A stretch of DNA of 64,000 nt from Bryobacterales bacterium. GTDB taxonomy: Bacteria; Acidobacteriota; Terriglobia; Bryobacterales; Bryobacteraceae. Numbering within the stretch: position 1 is the first letter of the stretch; the number at the start of each line of letters is the position of its first letter. The notes beneath the pieces are model-generated. The model was not told where the DNA came from, did no database searches, and worked only from the letters and a program-made list of their open reading frames with translations. Location: positions 1-64,000 of the forward strand of contig JADLDI010000045.1 in assembly GCA_020846745.1 (NCBI GenBank). Reading direction: 5' to 3'. This document shows, piece after piece, positions 50,453-59,712 of this stretch. The position numbers and the translations under genes are program-made.

Positions 50453-51832
50453 ATGCGGACTGGATTATGCATCGTGGTGGCGTTCTGTCTCACCGCGCCG
50501 GCAGAAGAGTGGAACCGGTTTCGCGGGCCCGATGGCGCTGGGTTGGCGGCTGGTTCTGGCTATCCCACCGAGTTTGGTCCATCCAAAAACCTGTTATGGC
50601 GGACCCCTGCCCGAGCCGGTAAGTCCTCACCGGTGCTGACCGCGAAGCACACTTTCCTGACGGCGTACGAAGCAGAAAAACTCTACACCCTCTGCTTCGA
50701 TCGTGACACCGGGAAGTTGTTGTGGGAGCGCTCGATAGACCGGGTCCGGAAAGAATCGATCAACTCGCAGAACGAACCGGCTTCGAATACGGCCGTCACG
50801 GATGGCGAGAACGTCTACGCCTTCTTTCGCGAATACGGGCTGATCTCTTATTCGCCGAAGGGTGACCTGCGTTGGAAAGTGCCGCTTGGGCCTTTCGCCA
50901 ACACGGAAGGCCTGTCGGCGTCGCCGATCATTGCTGGTAACGTTCTGGTCCTGCTGGCAGAGCAAACATTCGGATCGTACCTCGCCGGGTTCAACCTGGC
51001 CAATGGCGAGACCCTCTGGAAAACCGATCGTGACGAACGCGTAGGGTATTCGACGCCCGTGACGCTTCGGCCTGAGGGCAAGCCGGTCCAGGTGGTGGCC
51101 GGCGGTGAAGGGCGACTGAGCGGCTACGACCATAAAACCGGCAAGCGCCTCTGGCTGTTTGATGGGTTCGGCCCGGTAGCTTTGGCCAGCCCGGTCGTGA
51201 ACGGCGACCGTGTCTATTCGTTTGGCTATGGTTACGATCAGACAACCCCGTTTGAGAACATGCTCAATCAGTTCGATAAGAACAAAGACGGTCAACTTAC
51301 TCCCGATGAATATGGGCACAACACGCTGCTGACCCGAGTGGGCTGGCATACAGGAAATCGCGACGGACTGATCACGCGTGAAGAGTGGTACACCGCGCGT
51401 GAGATGGTAAGGAAGCCATCCAGCATGGTAGGCGTACGCGTCGGGAACGGTGTCGACCCCAAACAATTATGGCGCTACGAGCGGAGCTTTGTTGGTGTTG
51501 TCCCGGGTCCCCTATATCTCGATGGACTGGTGTACTTCGTAAAGAACGGCGGAGTGCTAACGGCGATGGATGCCCAGACCGGTGAGGTAATAAAGGCGGC
51601 GCGACTTGCTGGGATAGCGGATAACTTCTTGGCATCGCCGGTGGCGACAACTGACGGTCGTATCTTTCTTGCGAGCGAGAAAGGTCGAGTGGCAGTAGTA
51701 CGCGGCGGCAAAGAGTGGGAACTGATCGCGACCAACGACCTCAACGAGGAAACCTACGCAACCCCGGCGTTGTCGGGTGGTCGGATTTATGTGCGGACGA
51801 TGGAGGCGTTGTATTGTTTTGGGGCACGGTAG
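50453..51832 (+). CDS. Secreted PQQ-like beta-propeller protein with EF-hand loops
   Basis: 459 residues with a short signal peptide (MRTGLCIVVAFCLTAPAE). PQQ/YfgL-type blades carry repeated W and G motifs (KLYTLCFDRDTGKLLWERSI, YLAGFNLANGETLWKTDRDE). Two Ca2+-binding EF-hand loops interrupt the propeller (FDKNKDGQLTPDEYGHN and NRDGLITREEW). This resembles acidobacterial and planctomycete BamB-like or PQQ-dehydrogenase-like secreted proteins. It is a clear paralogue of the protein at 62520-63929. Because the PQQ-binding and catalytic residues of alcohol dehydrogenases are not evident, a structural or binding role is more likely. Confidence 0.85.
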   Translation: MRTGLCIVVAFCLTAPAEEWNRFRGPDGAGLAAGSGYPTEFGPSKNLLWRTPARAGKSSPVLTAKHTFLTAYEAEKLYTLCFDRDTGKLLWERSIDRVRKESINSQNEPASNTAVTDGENVYAFFREYGLISYSPKGDLRWKVPLGPFANTEGLSASPIIAGNVLVLLAEQTFGSYLAGFNLANGETLWKTDRDERVGYSTPVTLRPEGKPVQVVAGGEGRLSGYDHKTGKRLWLFDGFGPVALASPVVNGDRVYSFGYGYDQTTPFENMLNQFDKNKDGQLTPDEYGHNTLLTRVGWHTGNRDGLITREEWYTAREMVRKPSSMVGVRVGNGVDPKQLWRYERSFVGVVPGPLYLDGLVYFVKNGGVLTAMDAQTGEVIKAARLAGIADNFLASPVATTDGRIFLASEKGRVAVVRGGKEWELIATNDLNEETYATPALSGGRIYVRTMEALYCFGAR

Positions 51833-51961
51833 GAGGAATGTGGATGGTCGAAAGGCGCCACCGGAAGGGTGCCCGGAGCGTCAGCGACGGGTTGCGGATG
51901 GACAGCGTTAACCGATTGCGACTGGTTGCAGACACACCTTTCTGGCGTTACGTGCACGCTC

Positions 51962-53170
51962 CTAAAAGCTGTACCGCAACAGCACCACCCCATGCGAGTT
52001 GCGATGGAACTGTCCCAGGAAGTCTGGTCTTGACCCCCGAATTAGCGTGAAGCTGGCGGTCGCGCGCCAGTGGCCGGACAGTTGGTGCGAGTATTCGCCT
52101 TTGATCCAGACACCGTCGCCTGAATCGCGAATCGCGGTTTCCACCGCGAACGAGCGGCGAGCGTCGATCGTGTAAGCCGCGCGAATCAGGGCGGAGCGCG
52201 CGAAGCCGCGGTCCGGTGCGAACGCCAGAGGATTGCGCTGATTGGTGACCGCTTCCCCAGCGTATCCGCCCACAAACACCCATTCGCCCCACGTACGCTC
52301 TAACTGCAATACCCAGAGCACATACGCGTCGGCGGTCTTCGTATCGGACGTGAAGTAAGCGGCTTCACCCTTGATCGTGAATAACTTTGTCGGCACTGCT
52401 AAGTCGCCGCCATAAAGCCGCAGCCGCGGATGATAGCGGCTGAAGGTTACTCCGCTCGAAGACCCGGCGCCCTCAAACAATGGCAAGTGATGGCTGCCGT
52501 CGAAGAACACCGTCGAAAACTCATAGCCCGCGCCCACGCGGTTATAACGTAAGCCGACCTGCGGGCGGTCCGGATACAGCGACCCTGCGTCAGTCAGCGG
52601 AACATTCGATAACTCATCGGGCAACACCGTCCAACGCTGATTCAACAGCGGCGTGCGGCTCGGAGTGAAGCGCGACACCACGGCATCAATGGTGTTGCCG
52701 CTCTTCTCGTAAGTCACGCGGCCGGCGAGGACACCGAGAAAGTCGTTATCCACTACCGACAGGTAATCGCGAGGCGCGAATCGATCCGTCGGATTCAATA
52801 TGTCGGCCTTGCCCCAACGGATGAATTGCTTGCCGGCTTCAACGGTGAGCCCGCCGCGATTGTACTGAACGCTCGCCCGGCGCAGCGAGAATGCCGGGCG
52901 TAAGAGCTTCCGGTCCTGCCAGTCGAACCGCGGGCTGCGTTCCACTTGGGCGTGCGTGTCTGAGCGCGCGTCAACGCTCGTGAACACACGTAATGAGGGG
53001 CTGAACTCCACCGTCGGCTCCCAGCGCAGCAGACCTTCGCTCACCACGCGGCCGCTGTCGTTAGAAGCGGTTTGGGGATAGAGGGTCGTCCGCAGGTCGA
53101 AAAAGCCGCGGTTCGTAAACGTCTGGCTTGACGCCAAACCAACGCTCAACAGCACCACCCGCCATCGCAT
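51962..53170 (-). CDS. Outer-membrane beta-barrel protein (DUF1302/porin-like)
   Basis: 402 residues with a signal peptide (RWRVVLLSVGLASSQ). The rest is an alternating hydrophobic/polar pattern with many aromatic-ended strands (FSPSLRVFTSVDARSDTHAQ, FTIKGEAAYFTSDTKTADAY, GVVLLRYSF at the C-terminus, ending in Phe), typical of an outer-membrane barrel. It lies 9 nt downstream of the LolA-like gene in the ABC exporter operon, so it is probably the outer-membrane partner of that system. Confidence 0.8.
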   Translation of the reverse strand: MRWRVVLLSVGLASSQTFTNRGFFDLRTTLYPQTASNDSGRVVSEGLLRWEPTVEFSPSLRVFTSVDARSDTHAQVERSPRFDWQDRKLLRPAFSLRRASVQYNRGGLTVEAGKQFIRWGKADILNPTDRFAPRDYLSVVDNDFLGVLAGRVTYEKSGNTIDAVVSRFTPSRTPLLNQRWTVLPDELSNVPLTDAGSLYPDRPQVGLRYNRVGAGYEFSTVFFDGSHHLPLFEGAGSSSGVTFSRYHPRLRLYGGDLAVPTKLFTIKGEAAYFTSDTKTADAYVLWVLQLERTWGEWVFVGGYAGEAVTNQRNPLAFAPDRGFARSALIRAAYTIDARRSFAVETAIRDSGDGVWIKGEYSHQLSGHWRATASFTLIRGSRPDFLGQFHRNSHGVVLLRYSF

Positions 53171-53179
53171 GTTCGGAAC

Positions 53180-53923
53180 TTAGCCGCGCCGCAGAGCCTG
53201 CAGGGTGAAATCAGATTCTTTCATCGGAATGTTATAGTCCAGCTTCTCGAGTTTCATCACCGTGCGCGAGTTACGGCCGATATCGATAACTTCCAGCGTG
53301 CGTGCGGTCCATATGCCTTTCACCTTCTCAAGGTCGCGGTAGTGTATGCGGCGGACAATCTGCTCGTTCTTGCGCCCCTCCACCTGGACGAAAGCATAGA
53401 TATCTTTCCGCACCCAGAGGTAACTGTGCGTATATTGCGAGGACTTAGTCTTGATGGGGCGGGATTCGATCTTCCAACACGCCTGACCGTCGATTGTTTC
53501 GTCGCCCACCAGCTTATAGTCGTTCTGGTTCACGTCGCGCTCTTCCAGATCTTCAAAACTAAAGTCCGTCCCAAAAAAGCGCGTGGACCGGTCCTGCAAC
53601 GCAATCCGGCGGTCGCGCTGCAGCGCCGGGGTCCACATCCACTGGTCGGACGATCGGTCCTTATGATTGTGGATCAGCAATGCCACACCCTTCACCTCAG
53701 CGGGCGCGACGAAGCGCAGCACGGCTTTGGAATCGCCGAACGAGCCGAGACGTTCGTACTCCCAGCGTTTGTCGGCGATGCGATTCTTGCCGTCGATCAC
53801 CTGCAGCGTGCCTTCATAACGCTGCGAATCGGCGCGAGTGCGTTTTTGAACCTCTTCGATAATCTGCCGCGGATCCTGGCCAAACGCAGCCGCGGCGGCA
53901 AACAGCCAAACGAACTTACTCAT
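53180..53923 (-). CDS. LolA-like periplasmic protein (outer-membrane lipoprotein-sorting type)
   Basis: 247 residues with a signal peptide (FVWLFAAAAAFGQ). The body fits the LolA/LppX-like fold: DPRQIIEEVQKRTRADSQRY, KAVLRFVAPAEVKGVALLIH, DQWMWTPALQRDRRI, QYTHSYLWVRKDIYAFVQVE. Such proteins ferry a lipid or lipoprotein across the periplasm. Its start overlaps the ABC permease stop by 8 nt. Together with the ABC pair and the barrel it forms a trans-envelope export set. Confidence 0.85.
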   Translation of the reverse strand: MSKFVWLFAAAAAFGQDPRQIIEEVQKRTRADSQRYEGTLQVIDGKNRIADKRWEYERLGSFGDSKAVLRFVAPAEVKGVALLIHNHKDRSSDQWMWTPALQRDRRIALQDRSTRFFGTDFSFEDLEERDVNQNDYKLVGDETIDGQACWKIESRPIKTKSSQYTHSYLWVRKDIYAFVQVEGRKNEQIVRRIHYRDLEKVKGIWTARTLEVIDIGRNSRTVMKLEKLDYNIPMKESDFTLQALRRG

Positions 53924-56468
53924 ATTCGAGAGACTCCACTAACGACGCGCGCACCGCCGCTTCCGCGGGCCATAACGCCGCTAATAGCGCTGCCGTCAGC
54001 ACCACCGGAAACAGCATCAGGCTGAACGCGTAAGGATAACGGAACGGCACATCCAGCCCCGCGGTCGTCGTCTTGAAAGACACGACATTGAAATACAGGA
54101 ACACCGCGCCCAGCACGCAGCCGAGCACCGCCGCCGCGAACCCGATAGCTAACGCTTCAAGCCAAATGGTATGGCGGATCTGATTCCTCATCCCCCCGAC
54201 AGCCTGCAGCACGCCTAACTCGCGCCGGCGGTCGGTTATTGAAACCGTAAGTGTGTTGACAATGCCCAGAATGGCCACTAACAACGCCACCGCCATCTGG
54301 ATGTAAGTCATGCCGAACCACTGCTTCGTCAGGTTCAGAACGAAATCTTTCAGCTCACGGTTGGTTAGTACGAACAGGCGGCGGTTCGAACCCAATTTGG
54401 CGAGAATCGCACTCCGCACGCTCGCGGCTGCCACGCCTGGCTTCACGAATATCCGAAACACGTTCACCGTGTCGTCGCGCCAGTAACGGACGTATAACTC
54501 GCGCTCGATGAAGAACGTGCCTTGCTGGTCCGAATAATCGATCACCACGCCAAGCACCGGCAACTGGTGGCGTCCCGTAGGTGTGTCCACCTCGAACATT
54601 GTTCCCATGTGCAGTCCGCGGATATTCGCGAGATTTTCAGAGACGATCACCCCTTCACCCGCGCGTGCCCGGCGCAGCATCTCCTTCGGATCGCCCTCCA
54701 CCGCATGCACCGGAACGCGGCGCTGCAGGTGTGCGATCGGAAGTCCGATAGCCATTGCCGGTTCGCCCTTCACCATCACTCGCGCATTCCGCACCGGCGC
54801 AACTTCGTCCACCCCCTCGATTGCGCGGATTTCGTCCAGCATCGTGATCGGGAACCGGAAGTGCCGGGACGTGATCGTCTCGGTCGGAGCGACAAACAGG
54901 TCGGGGTTGAACGTGTATTCCATCCACTCCGAGACAGAGCCGAAGATCGCATTCGAAATACCTGCGAATCCCACCGCCAACGCCAGCGACAGCATCACTG
55001 CCGATACCGTCGCCGACGTGCGCCTTGGCGCTTGAATCAGCGAATCTGCCGCCAGCGCCCCTTCCACCGGGCGCAGCCATTTCAACGCTGGGCGCAGAGC
55101 CCGCGACAGCGCAAGCGATAGCGCCGGCGCAAGCAACAGCACCGCCACCACGCACAGTGCAAACCCGATGTAATAGAAAATTCCGGATGCGAAGAAAGTG
55201 AAACCGCCCAGCGAAAGGCCCAGCAGCACAAGCGCGACCGCTCGGCGCATGCGGTTCTCGCCTTCCGACAGCACCTGATAGCGGCCCTTCTGGAGCGCCT
55301 TCACCGGATCCACCGATGCCGCCGCGCGCGCCGGCAGATAGCCGCCCGCAACGCTCGCCAGGATGCCGATGCCGATTGCCGCCACGATCAATGCCGCCGC
55401 GGGTGTCGTATCGTCCGCCATCTGAGCCGTGCCATATAACTCGCGCACCATCGTGCTGAGCACCGGTGTAATCCCGCGCGCAAGGCCGATGCCCGCCCAA
55501 AGGCCGATCAGCGATCCGGCCAGGCCCGCGGCCGCGCTCTCCAGCAGAAACATTCCCAGAACCTGATGCTGCGTAGCCCCTAACGCTCGTAGGATTCCGA
55601 TTTCTCCCCGCCGCTGCGTAATCGCGATCGAGAACGAGTTATAGATGATAAAGATACCGATCAGCAACGCAAGCAGGCTGGTTATATTAATCGTGATCGA
55701 GAGGCTGCGCGCAATGGCCTCGAAGTGCTGTCCGCGCGTAGCCGGCGGTTCCACCTGGAAGCCCGCGCCCAGCAGCGTTTCTAACTCCTTCCGGGCCGTG
55801 TCTACTGAGACGCCTTCAGCCGCGCCGATATCGATGCGGTCGAACATGCGGCCGCGCCCGAAAATCATCTGCGCCGCATAAACGTCCATTACGGCCAGGT
55901 TGCCGCCGAAGGCGCTGGCCAGTCCGCCCGGCTTCATGATGCCGCGCACCGTGAACACACGCGGACCTTGCATTGTTTGAAACGTAATCTTTTGGTTGCG
56001 TTTTATGCCGTTCCGGTCCGCGAAGGGCTTCGACAGGATCAGCGAATCGGGCTGCGCCAGGAAGATCAGCGGATCGTCGATCACGTCGTCGTCCTGCCCT
56101 TCCAGATCGTAGTCGCGAAGTGACCGGTCGCCCGTCATATCCACCCCGAGCACCAGCAGATTGCCCTCGCCGGGCAGGCCTGTGTTGAGCACTGCCTCCA
56201 CCACCGGCGCGGCCGCGCGAACAGTGCCAAGCGATTGAACTTTTTCGAGGACGTCTTCCGGAAAGCCGGTCTCTCCCGCCGACACCTGCAACTGTGCTTT
56301 GCCCGCTATACGGTCGACCGTCTGTTGGAACGCACGGCTCACCGCTTGGTTCGCGGTGTGCATCCCCGTGAACACCGCAACGCCCAGGATGATGCCCGTC
56401 AGCGTCAGCAATGCGCGCAGCTTGTGTTTGCGCACGTATGGCCAGGTGAGCAGGCGCAAAAACGTCAT
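53916..56468 (-). CDS. ABC transporter permease with two FtsX domains (MacB/LolC-like)
   Basis: 850 residues from the ATG at 56468. An N-terminal helix (KLRALLTLTGIILGVAVFTG), a periplasmic domain, three helices with FtsX features (FNSFSIAITQRRGEIGILRA, LALLIGIFIIYN), a second copy of the same layout, and a final helix set (LLVAILGIVNTLTVSITDRR). In MacB/Lol-type exporters such permeases drive substrates from the periplasmic face. The start overlaps the ATPase gene stop by 4 nt (ATGA). The substrate is probably a lipid or lipoprotein given the LolA-like neighbour. Confidence 0.92.
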   Translation of the reverse strand: MTFLRLLTWPYVRKHKLRALLTLTGIILGVAVFTGMHTANQAVSRAFQQTVDRIAGKAQLQVSAGETGFPEDVLEKVQSLGTVRAAAPVVEAVLNTGLPGEGNLLVLGVDMTGDRSLRDYDLEGQDDDVIDDPLIFLAQPDSLILSKPFADRNGIKRNQKITFQTMQGPRVFTVRGIMKPGGLASAFGGNLAVMDVYAAQMIFGRGRMFDRIDIGAAEGVSVDTARKELETLLGAGFQVEPPATRGQHFEAIARSLSITINITSLLALLIGIFIIYNSFSIAITQRRGEIGILRALGATQHQVLGMFLLESAAAGLAGSLIGLWAGIGLARGITPVLSTMVRELYGTAQMADDTTPAAALIVAAIGIGILASVAGGYLPARAAASVDPVKALQKGRYQVLSEGENRMRRAVALVLLGLSLGGFTFFASGIFYYIGFALCVVAVLLLAPALSLALSRALRPALKWLRPVEGALAADSLIQAPRRTSATVSAVMLSLALAVGFAGISNAIFGSVSEWMEYTFNPDLFVAPTETITSRHFRFPITMLDEIRAIEGVDEVAPVRNARVMVKGEPAMAIGLPIAHLQRRVPVHAVEGDPKEMLRRARAGEGVIVSENLANIRGLHMGTMFEVDTPTGRHQLPVLGVVIDYSDQQGTFFIERELYVRYWRDDTVNVFRIFVKPGVAAASVRSAILAKLGSNRRLFVLTNRELKDFVLNLTKQWFGMTYIQMAVALLVAILGIVNTLTVSITDRRRELGVLQAVGGMRNQIRHTIWLEALAIGFAAAVLGCVLGAVFLYFNVVSFKTTTAGLDVPFRYPYAFSLMLFPVVLTAALLAALWPAEAAVRASLVESLEYE

Positions 56469-57139
56469 TGTCCCGTATCCTCGACAATCCGCCCGTCGCG
56501 CAGGCGCAGGATTCGCGCGCATGAGTTCGCCACCGTCATGTCGTGGGTCACCATCAGTACCGTGGTCTGTAGGCGCTGGTGCAGGTCGCGGATCAGCCTC
56601 AGGATCTCCGCGCCTGTTGTCGTGTCGAGGTTGCCCGTGGGCTCGTCCGCCAGCAGCACCGGCGGATACACAGACAGGGCGCGCGCAATGGCCACGCGCT
56701 GCCGTTCCCCGCCCGATAACTCGTCCGGTAAGTGGTCCAGCCGCTGCTTCAGTCCTACCAGTTCGAGTAACTCCTCAGACCGTGCCTTCGTCTTCGCTCG
56801 CGCCCACCCCCGCAGATGCAACGGCAGCGCCACATTCTCGAGGCACGACAAACTGGGAAGCAGATTGAAGAATTGGAAAATGAAACCGATCTTGTCCCGG
56901 CGCACGCGCGTCAGGCCATCGTCCGAAAGCTGTGACAACACCTCGCCGTCAATCGCGATCTCGCCGGTCGTTGGACGGTCCAGCCCGCCAATCAGGTTCA
57001 GCAGGGTCGATTTACCTGAACCCGATGGCCCGACAATCGCCACCATCTCCCCGCGTTTAATTTGAACGCTCACCGGGTGCAGCGCAGTTACCTGCCGCTT
57101 GCCGCTATAAGATTTGGAAACGTCAGTGAGGCGAATCAT
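56465..57139 (-). CDS. ABC transporter ATP-binding protein (MacB/LolD-like)
   Basis: 224 residues from the ATG at 57139 (MIRLTDVSKSYSGKRQVTAL). Walker A GPSGSGKST, signature LSGGERQRVAIARAL, Walker B LLADEPTGNLD, and D-loop/switch LMVTHDMTVAN are all intact. First gene of the ABC-permease-LolA-barrel operon. A frame extending 27 nt further upstream starts with a less typical MGVVYSNTP and is not used. Confidence 0.95.
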   Translation of the reverse strand: MIRLTDVSKSYSGKRQVTALHPVSVQIKRGEMVAIVGPSGSGKSTLLNLIGGLDRPTTGEIAIDGEVLSQLSDDGLTRVRRDKIGFIFQFFNLLPSLSCLENVALPLHLRGWARAKTKARSEELLELVGLKQRLDHLPDELSGGERQRVAIARALSVYPPVLLADEPTGNLDTTTGAEILRLIRDLHQRLQTTVLMVTHDMTVANSCARILRLRDGRIVEDTGQ

Positions 57140-57182
57140 TGGGGTATTTGAGTAAACGACACCCACTACAATCTAGAATGGC

Positions 57183-59198
57183 ATGCGCATTGGGATCGAC
57201 GCGGGCGGCACGTTTACCGACTTCATCGTGCTCACGGACAATGGCACAATCGAAACCTTTAAACTGCGGTCGAATCCCGAAGCCCCGGCCAAGGTCATTC
57301 TGGAAGGTTTGCTTCTCGCCGCCCGGCACACCGCCAACGTAGAAGTGGTGCATGGGTCCACCGTGGCCACCAATGCGCTGCTCGAACGTAAAGGTGTTAC
57401 GACCGCTTTCGTCACCACCGCCGGCTTTGAAGACCTCATCCATATCGGAAGGCAGAACCGGGAACGCCTTTACGACCTGACGCCCCCGCCTCGCATTCCG
57501 CTCGTCGGCCGCGACCGTTGTTTCGGTGTCCACGAGCGGATTTATTACGACGGCACAGTCGCCTTAAAGCCCGAACCGGCCGAAGTGACGCGGCTTGCCG
57601 GTAAGCTGCACCGCGCCGGAGTGCAAAGCGTTGCGATCTGTTGTTTGCACTCATATCAGAACGCGGAAAACGAGCGCGAGATAGCTCGTATCCTCGAACA
57701 GGCATTGCCCGAAGGTTTCTACATCTGCCGCAGCGAAGAGGTCTCGCCCGAGTTTCGCGAGTTCGAACGCGCATCCACCACCGTCATTAACGCTTATGTC
57801 GGTCCGCTGATGGACCGCTATCTCCGGCAGCTTGAGCATGCTGAGCACCGTCAAGCTGCGGTCGGACGCGGCACTCAGGAGAAAGCTTGGCTGCGCTCGC
57901 TTTCCATCATGCAGTCGAACGGCGGGTATATGAGCGCGGCGCAGGCGCGGCGGCACGCGGTCCGCACCGTGCTCTCTGGCCCCGCCGGCGGCGTGATCGG
58001 GGCAGTCGAACTGGCGCGGCGCTCGGGTTTCCGCCAGGTGCTGGGCTTCGACATGGGCGGCACCTCAACAGACGTGAGCCTGTGCGACAAACAACCTCGC
58101 GTCACGGTCGACGCCGCGGTCGACGGCTTCCCTGTGCGCGTGCCCATGCTCGACATTCATACGGTGGGCGCGGGCGGCGGTTCGATTGCTCGTGTTGACG
58201 AAGGCGGCCTGCTGCGGGTTGGGCCCGAAAGCGCCGGAGCCGACCCCGGCCCTGCTTGTTATGGCGCCGGTGAGTTGCCAACCGTGACCGATGCGCACGT
58301 TGTGCTGGGGCGCATTGCCGCCGATCAGTTCTTGGGCGGCGGCATGTCCATCCATCCCGCCCGTTCGCAAACGGCCGTCGACAGTGTGGGTGCACGGCTA
58401 CATCTCGACACCATCGCCGCGGCAGCGGGCATTGTCAAGGTGGCCAACGCGAACATGGAGCGCGCCATTCGCGCCGTATCCATCGAGCGCGGGTACGATC
58501 CGCGGCAGTTTGCCCTCATAGCGTTTGGCGGCGGCGGAGGTTTGCACGCCTGCGAACTGGCCGCGCAACTCGGCATCCGCACTGTCATTGTGCCGCGCTA
58601 CGCCGAAGCTCTTTCCGCCCTAGGCATGCTGCTCGCCGACGGCGTTCGCGACTATTCCGCGGGTGTGTTGGGCCGCACCGATTTAGACGGCCGGTTCGAG
58701 CGTTTGGAACATCAGGCTCGCCAGGAATCGGGCTCCGGGGCAGCCCTCACCCGAATGGCAGATCTGCGCTACAAGGGCCAGAGCTACGAACTGACGGTTC
58801 CGTGGCGGACGCCGGCATCGGCCGAAAAAGCCTTTCACGCGGAGCACCGGCGCGTGTACGGCTACGCAACCCCACAACGTGAAGTGGAGATAGTAACTGT
58901 TCGAATCCGCGCTACCGTCCGCACCGTCAAACCCAAGATACGGCCGCTTGAGGCACTAAGTGCCGCCGCGAAGTTACGGCGAATTTATGTCGATGGCCGT
59001 TGGCTGCGCATTCCGTTGTACCGCCGCGAACAGTTGGTCGATCGGCAAAAGAGCGGGCCGGCGCTGGTGATCGACTACGGCGCTACCACGCTCGTGCCCA
59101 CAGGTTGGGGCATCTCTGTGGATAAAACAGGTAACCTGATCTGCCGGGTTCAGGCCAGGCGCTCTTCTTCTTCCGCCGCTTCCTCCAAACGGCGGTAG
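57183..59198 (+). CDS. Hydantoinase/oxoprolinase family protein (HyuA-type)
   Basis: 671 residues. The N-terminal MRIGIDAGGTFTDFIVLTDN is the ATP-binding phosphate motif of the actin-like fold, and the family motifs VHGSTVATNALLERKG, SGPAGGVIGAVELARRSGFR, GFDMGGTSTDVSLCD and HTVGAGGGSIARVDEGGLLR are all present. HyuA enzymes hydrolyse hydantoins or 5-oxoproline with ATP, usually with a HyuB partner; none is encoded here. The last 49 nt overlap the convergent rsmD gene. Exact substrate not determined. Confidence 0.85.
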   Translation: MRIGIDAGGTFTDFIVLTDNGTIETFKLRSNPEAPAKVILEGLLLAARHTANVEVVHGSTVATNALLERKGVTTAFVTTAGFEDLIHIGRQNRERLYDLTPPPRIPLVGRDRCFGVHERIYYDGTVALKPEPAEVTRLAGKLHRAGVQSVAICCLHSYQNAENEREIARILEQALPEGFYICRSEEVSPEFREFERASTTVINAYVGPLMDRYLRQLEHAEHRQAAVGRGTQEKAWLRSLSIMQSNGGYMSAAQARRHAVRTVLSGPAGGVIGAVELARRSGFRQVLGFDMGGTSTDVSLCDKQPRVTVDAAVDGFPVRVPMLDIHTVGAGGGSIARVDEGGLLRVGPESAGADPGPACYGAGELPTVTDAHVVLGRIAADQFLGGGMSIHPARSQTAVDSVGARLHLDTIAAAAGIVKVANANMERAIRAVSIERGYDPRQFALIAFGGGGGLHACELAAQLGIRTVIVPRYAEALSALGMLLADGVRDYSAGVLGRTDLDGRFERLEHQARQESGSGAALTRMADLRYKGQSYELTVPWRTPASAEKAFHAEHRRVYGYATPQREVEIVTVRIRATVRTVKPKIRPLEALSAAAKLRRIYVDGRWLRIPLYRREQLVDRQKSGPALVIDYGATTLVPTGWGISVDKTGNLICRVQARRSSSSAASSKRR

Positions 59199-59710
59199 AA
59201 ACTGAGCGAGTTATCTCCTTGGTTCAAGACACGATAACGGATAAGGTTACCGTATAGCTCATCGAGCGCCATTCGCCGCGCGTGCTGGGCGATTACGATT
59301 CCCTGCGGATCCTCGCCCAACGCCGCCAGACAGGTCTCGTACTCTTTCTCTAACTCATACGGTGGATCGAGAAACACAATGTCGCCCGGCTGAGCTTTCA
59401 GATACGTCCCTACCGATCCATGAATCACCTGCGCCCGCGCATCCAGGCCCAATGAATGCAAGTTATCGCGCAACACCTGCACCGCGCTCCGCGACCGTTC
59501 GATGAAGATTGCGCGCCGCGCCCCGCGGCTAAGCGCTTCAATGCCGACCGCGCCACTCCCCGCGTAGGCGTCGACAAACACGGTGTCTTCGATCATAGGA
59601 GCCAGCACATTGAACAGCGACTCGCGCAACCGGTCGGGTGTCGGCCGTGTGGCCAGCCCTTCCGGCGACTTCAACCGCCGCGATCGAAACTCCCCTGCTA
59701 TTACCCGCAT
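59150..59710 (-). CDS. rsmD: 16S rRNA (guanine966-N2)-methyltransferase RsmD
   Basis: 186 residues. AdoMet-binding motif VDAYAGSGAVGIEALSRGA and the catalytic VFLDPPYELEKEYE (DPPY) are intact, and the N-terminal RVIAGEFRSRRL is typical of the family. It methylates G966 of 16S rRNA in 30S particles. The 3' end overlaps the convergent HyuA gene by 49 nt. It begins 3 nt after recG on the same strand. Confidence 0.95.
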   Translation of the reverse strand: MRVIAGEFRSRRLKSPEGLATRPTPDRLRESLFNVLAPMIEDTVFVDAYAGSGAVGIEALSRGARRAIFIERSRSAVQVLRDNLHSLGLDARAQVIHGSVGTYLKAQPGDIVFLDPPYELEKEYETCLAALGEDPQGIVIAQHARRMALDELYGNLIRYRVLNQGDNSLSFYRRLEEAAEEEERLA

Positions 59711-59712
59711 TC

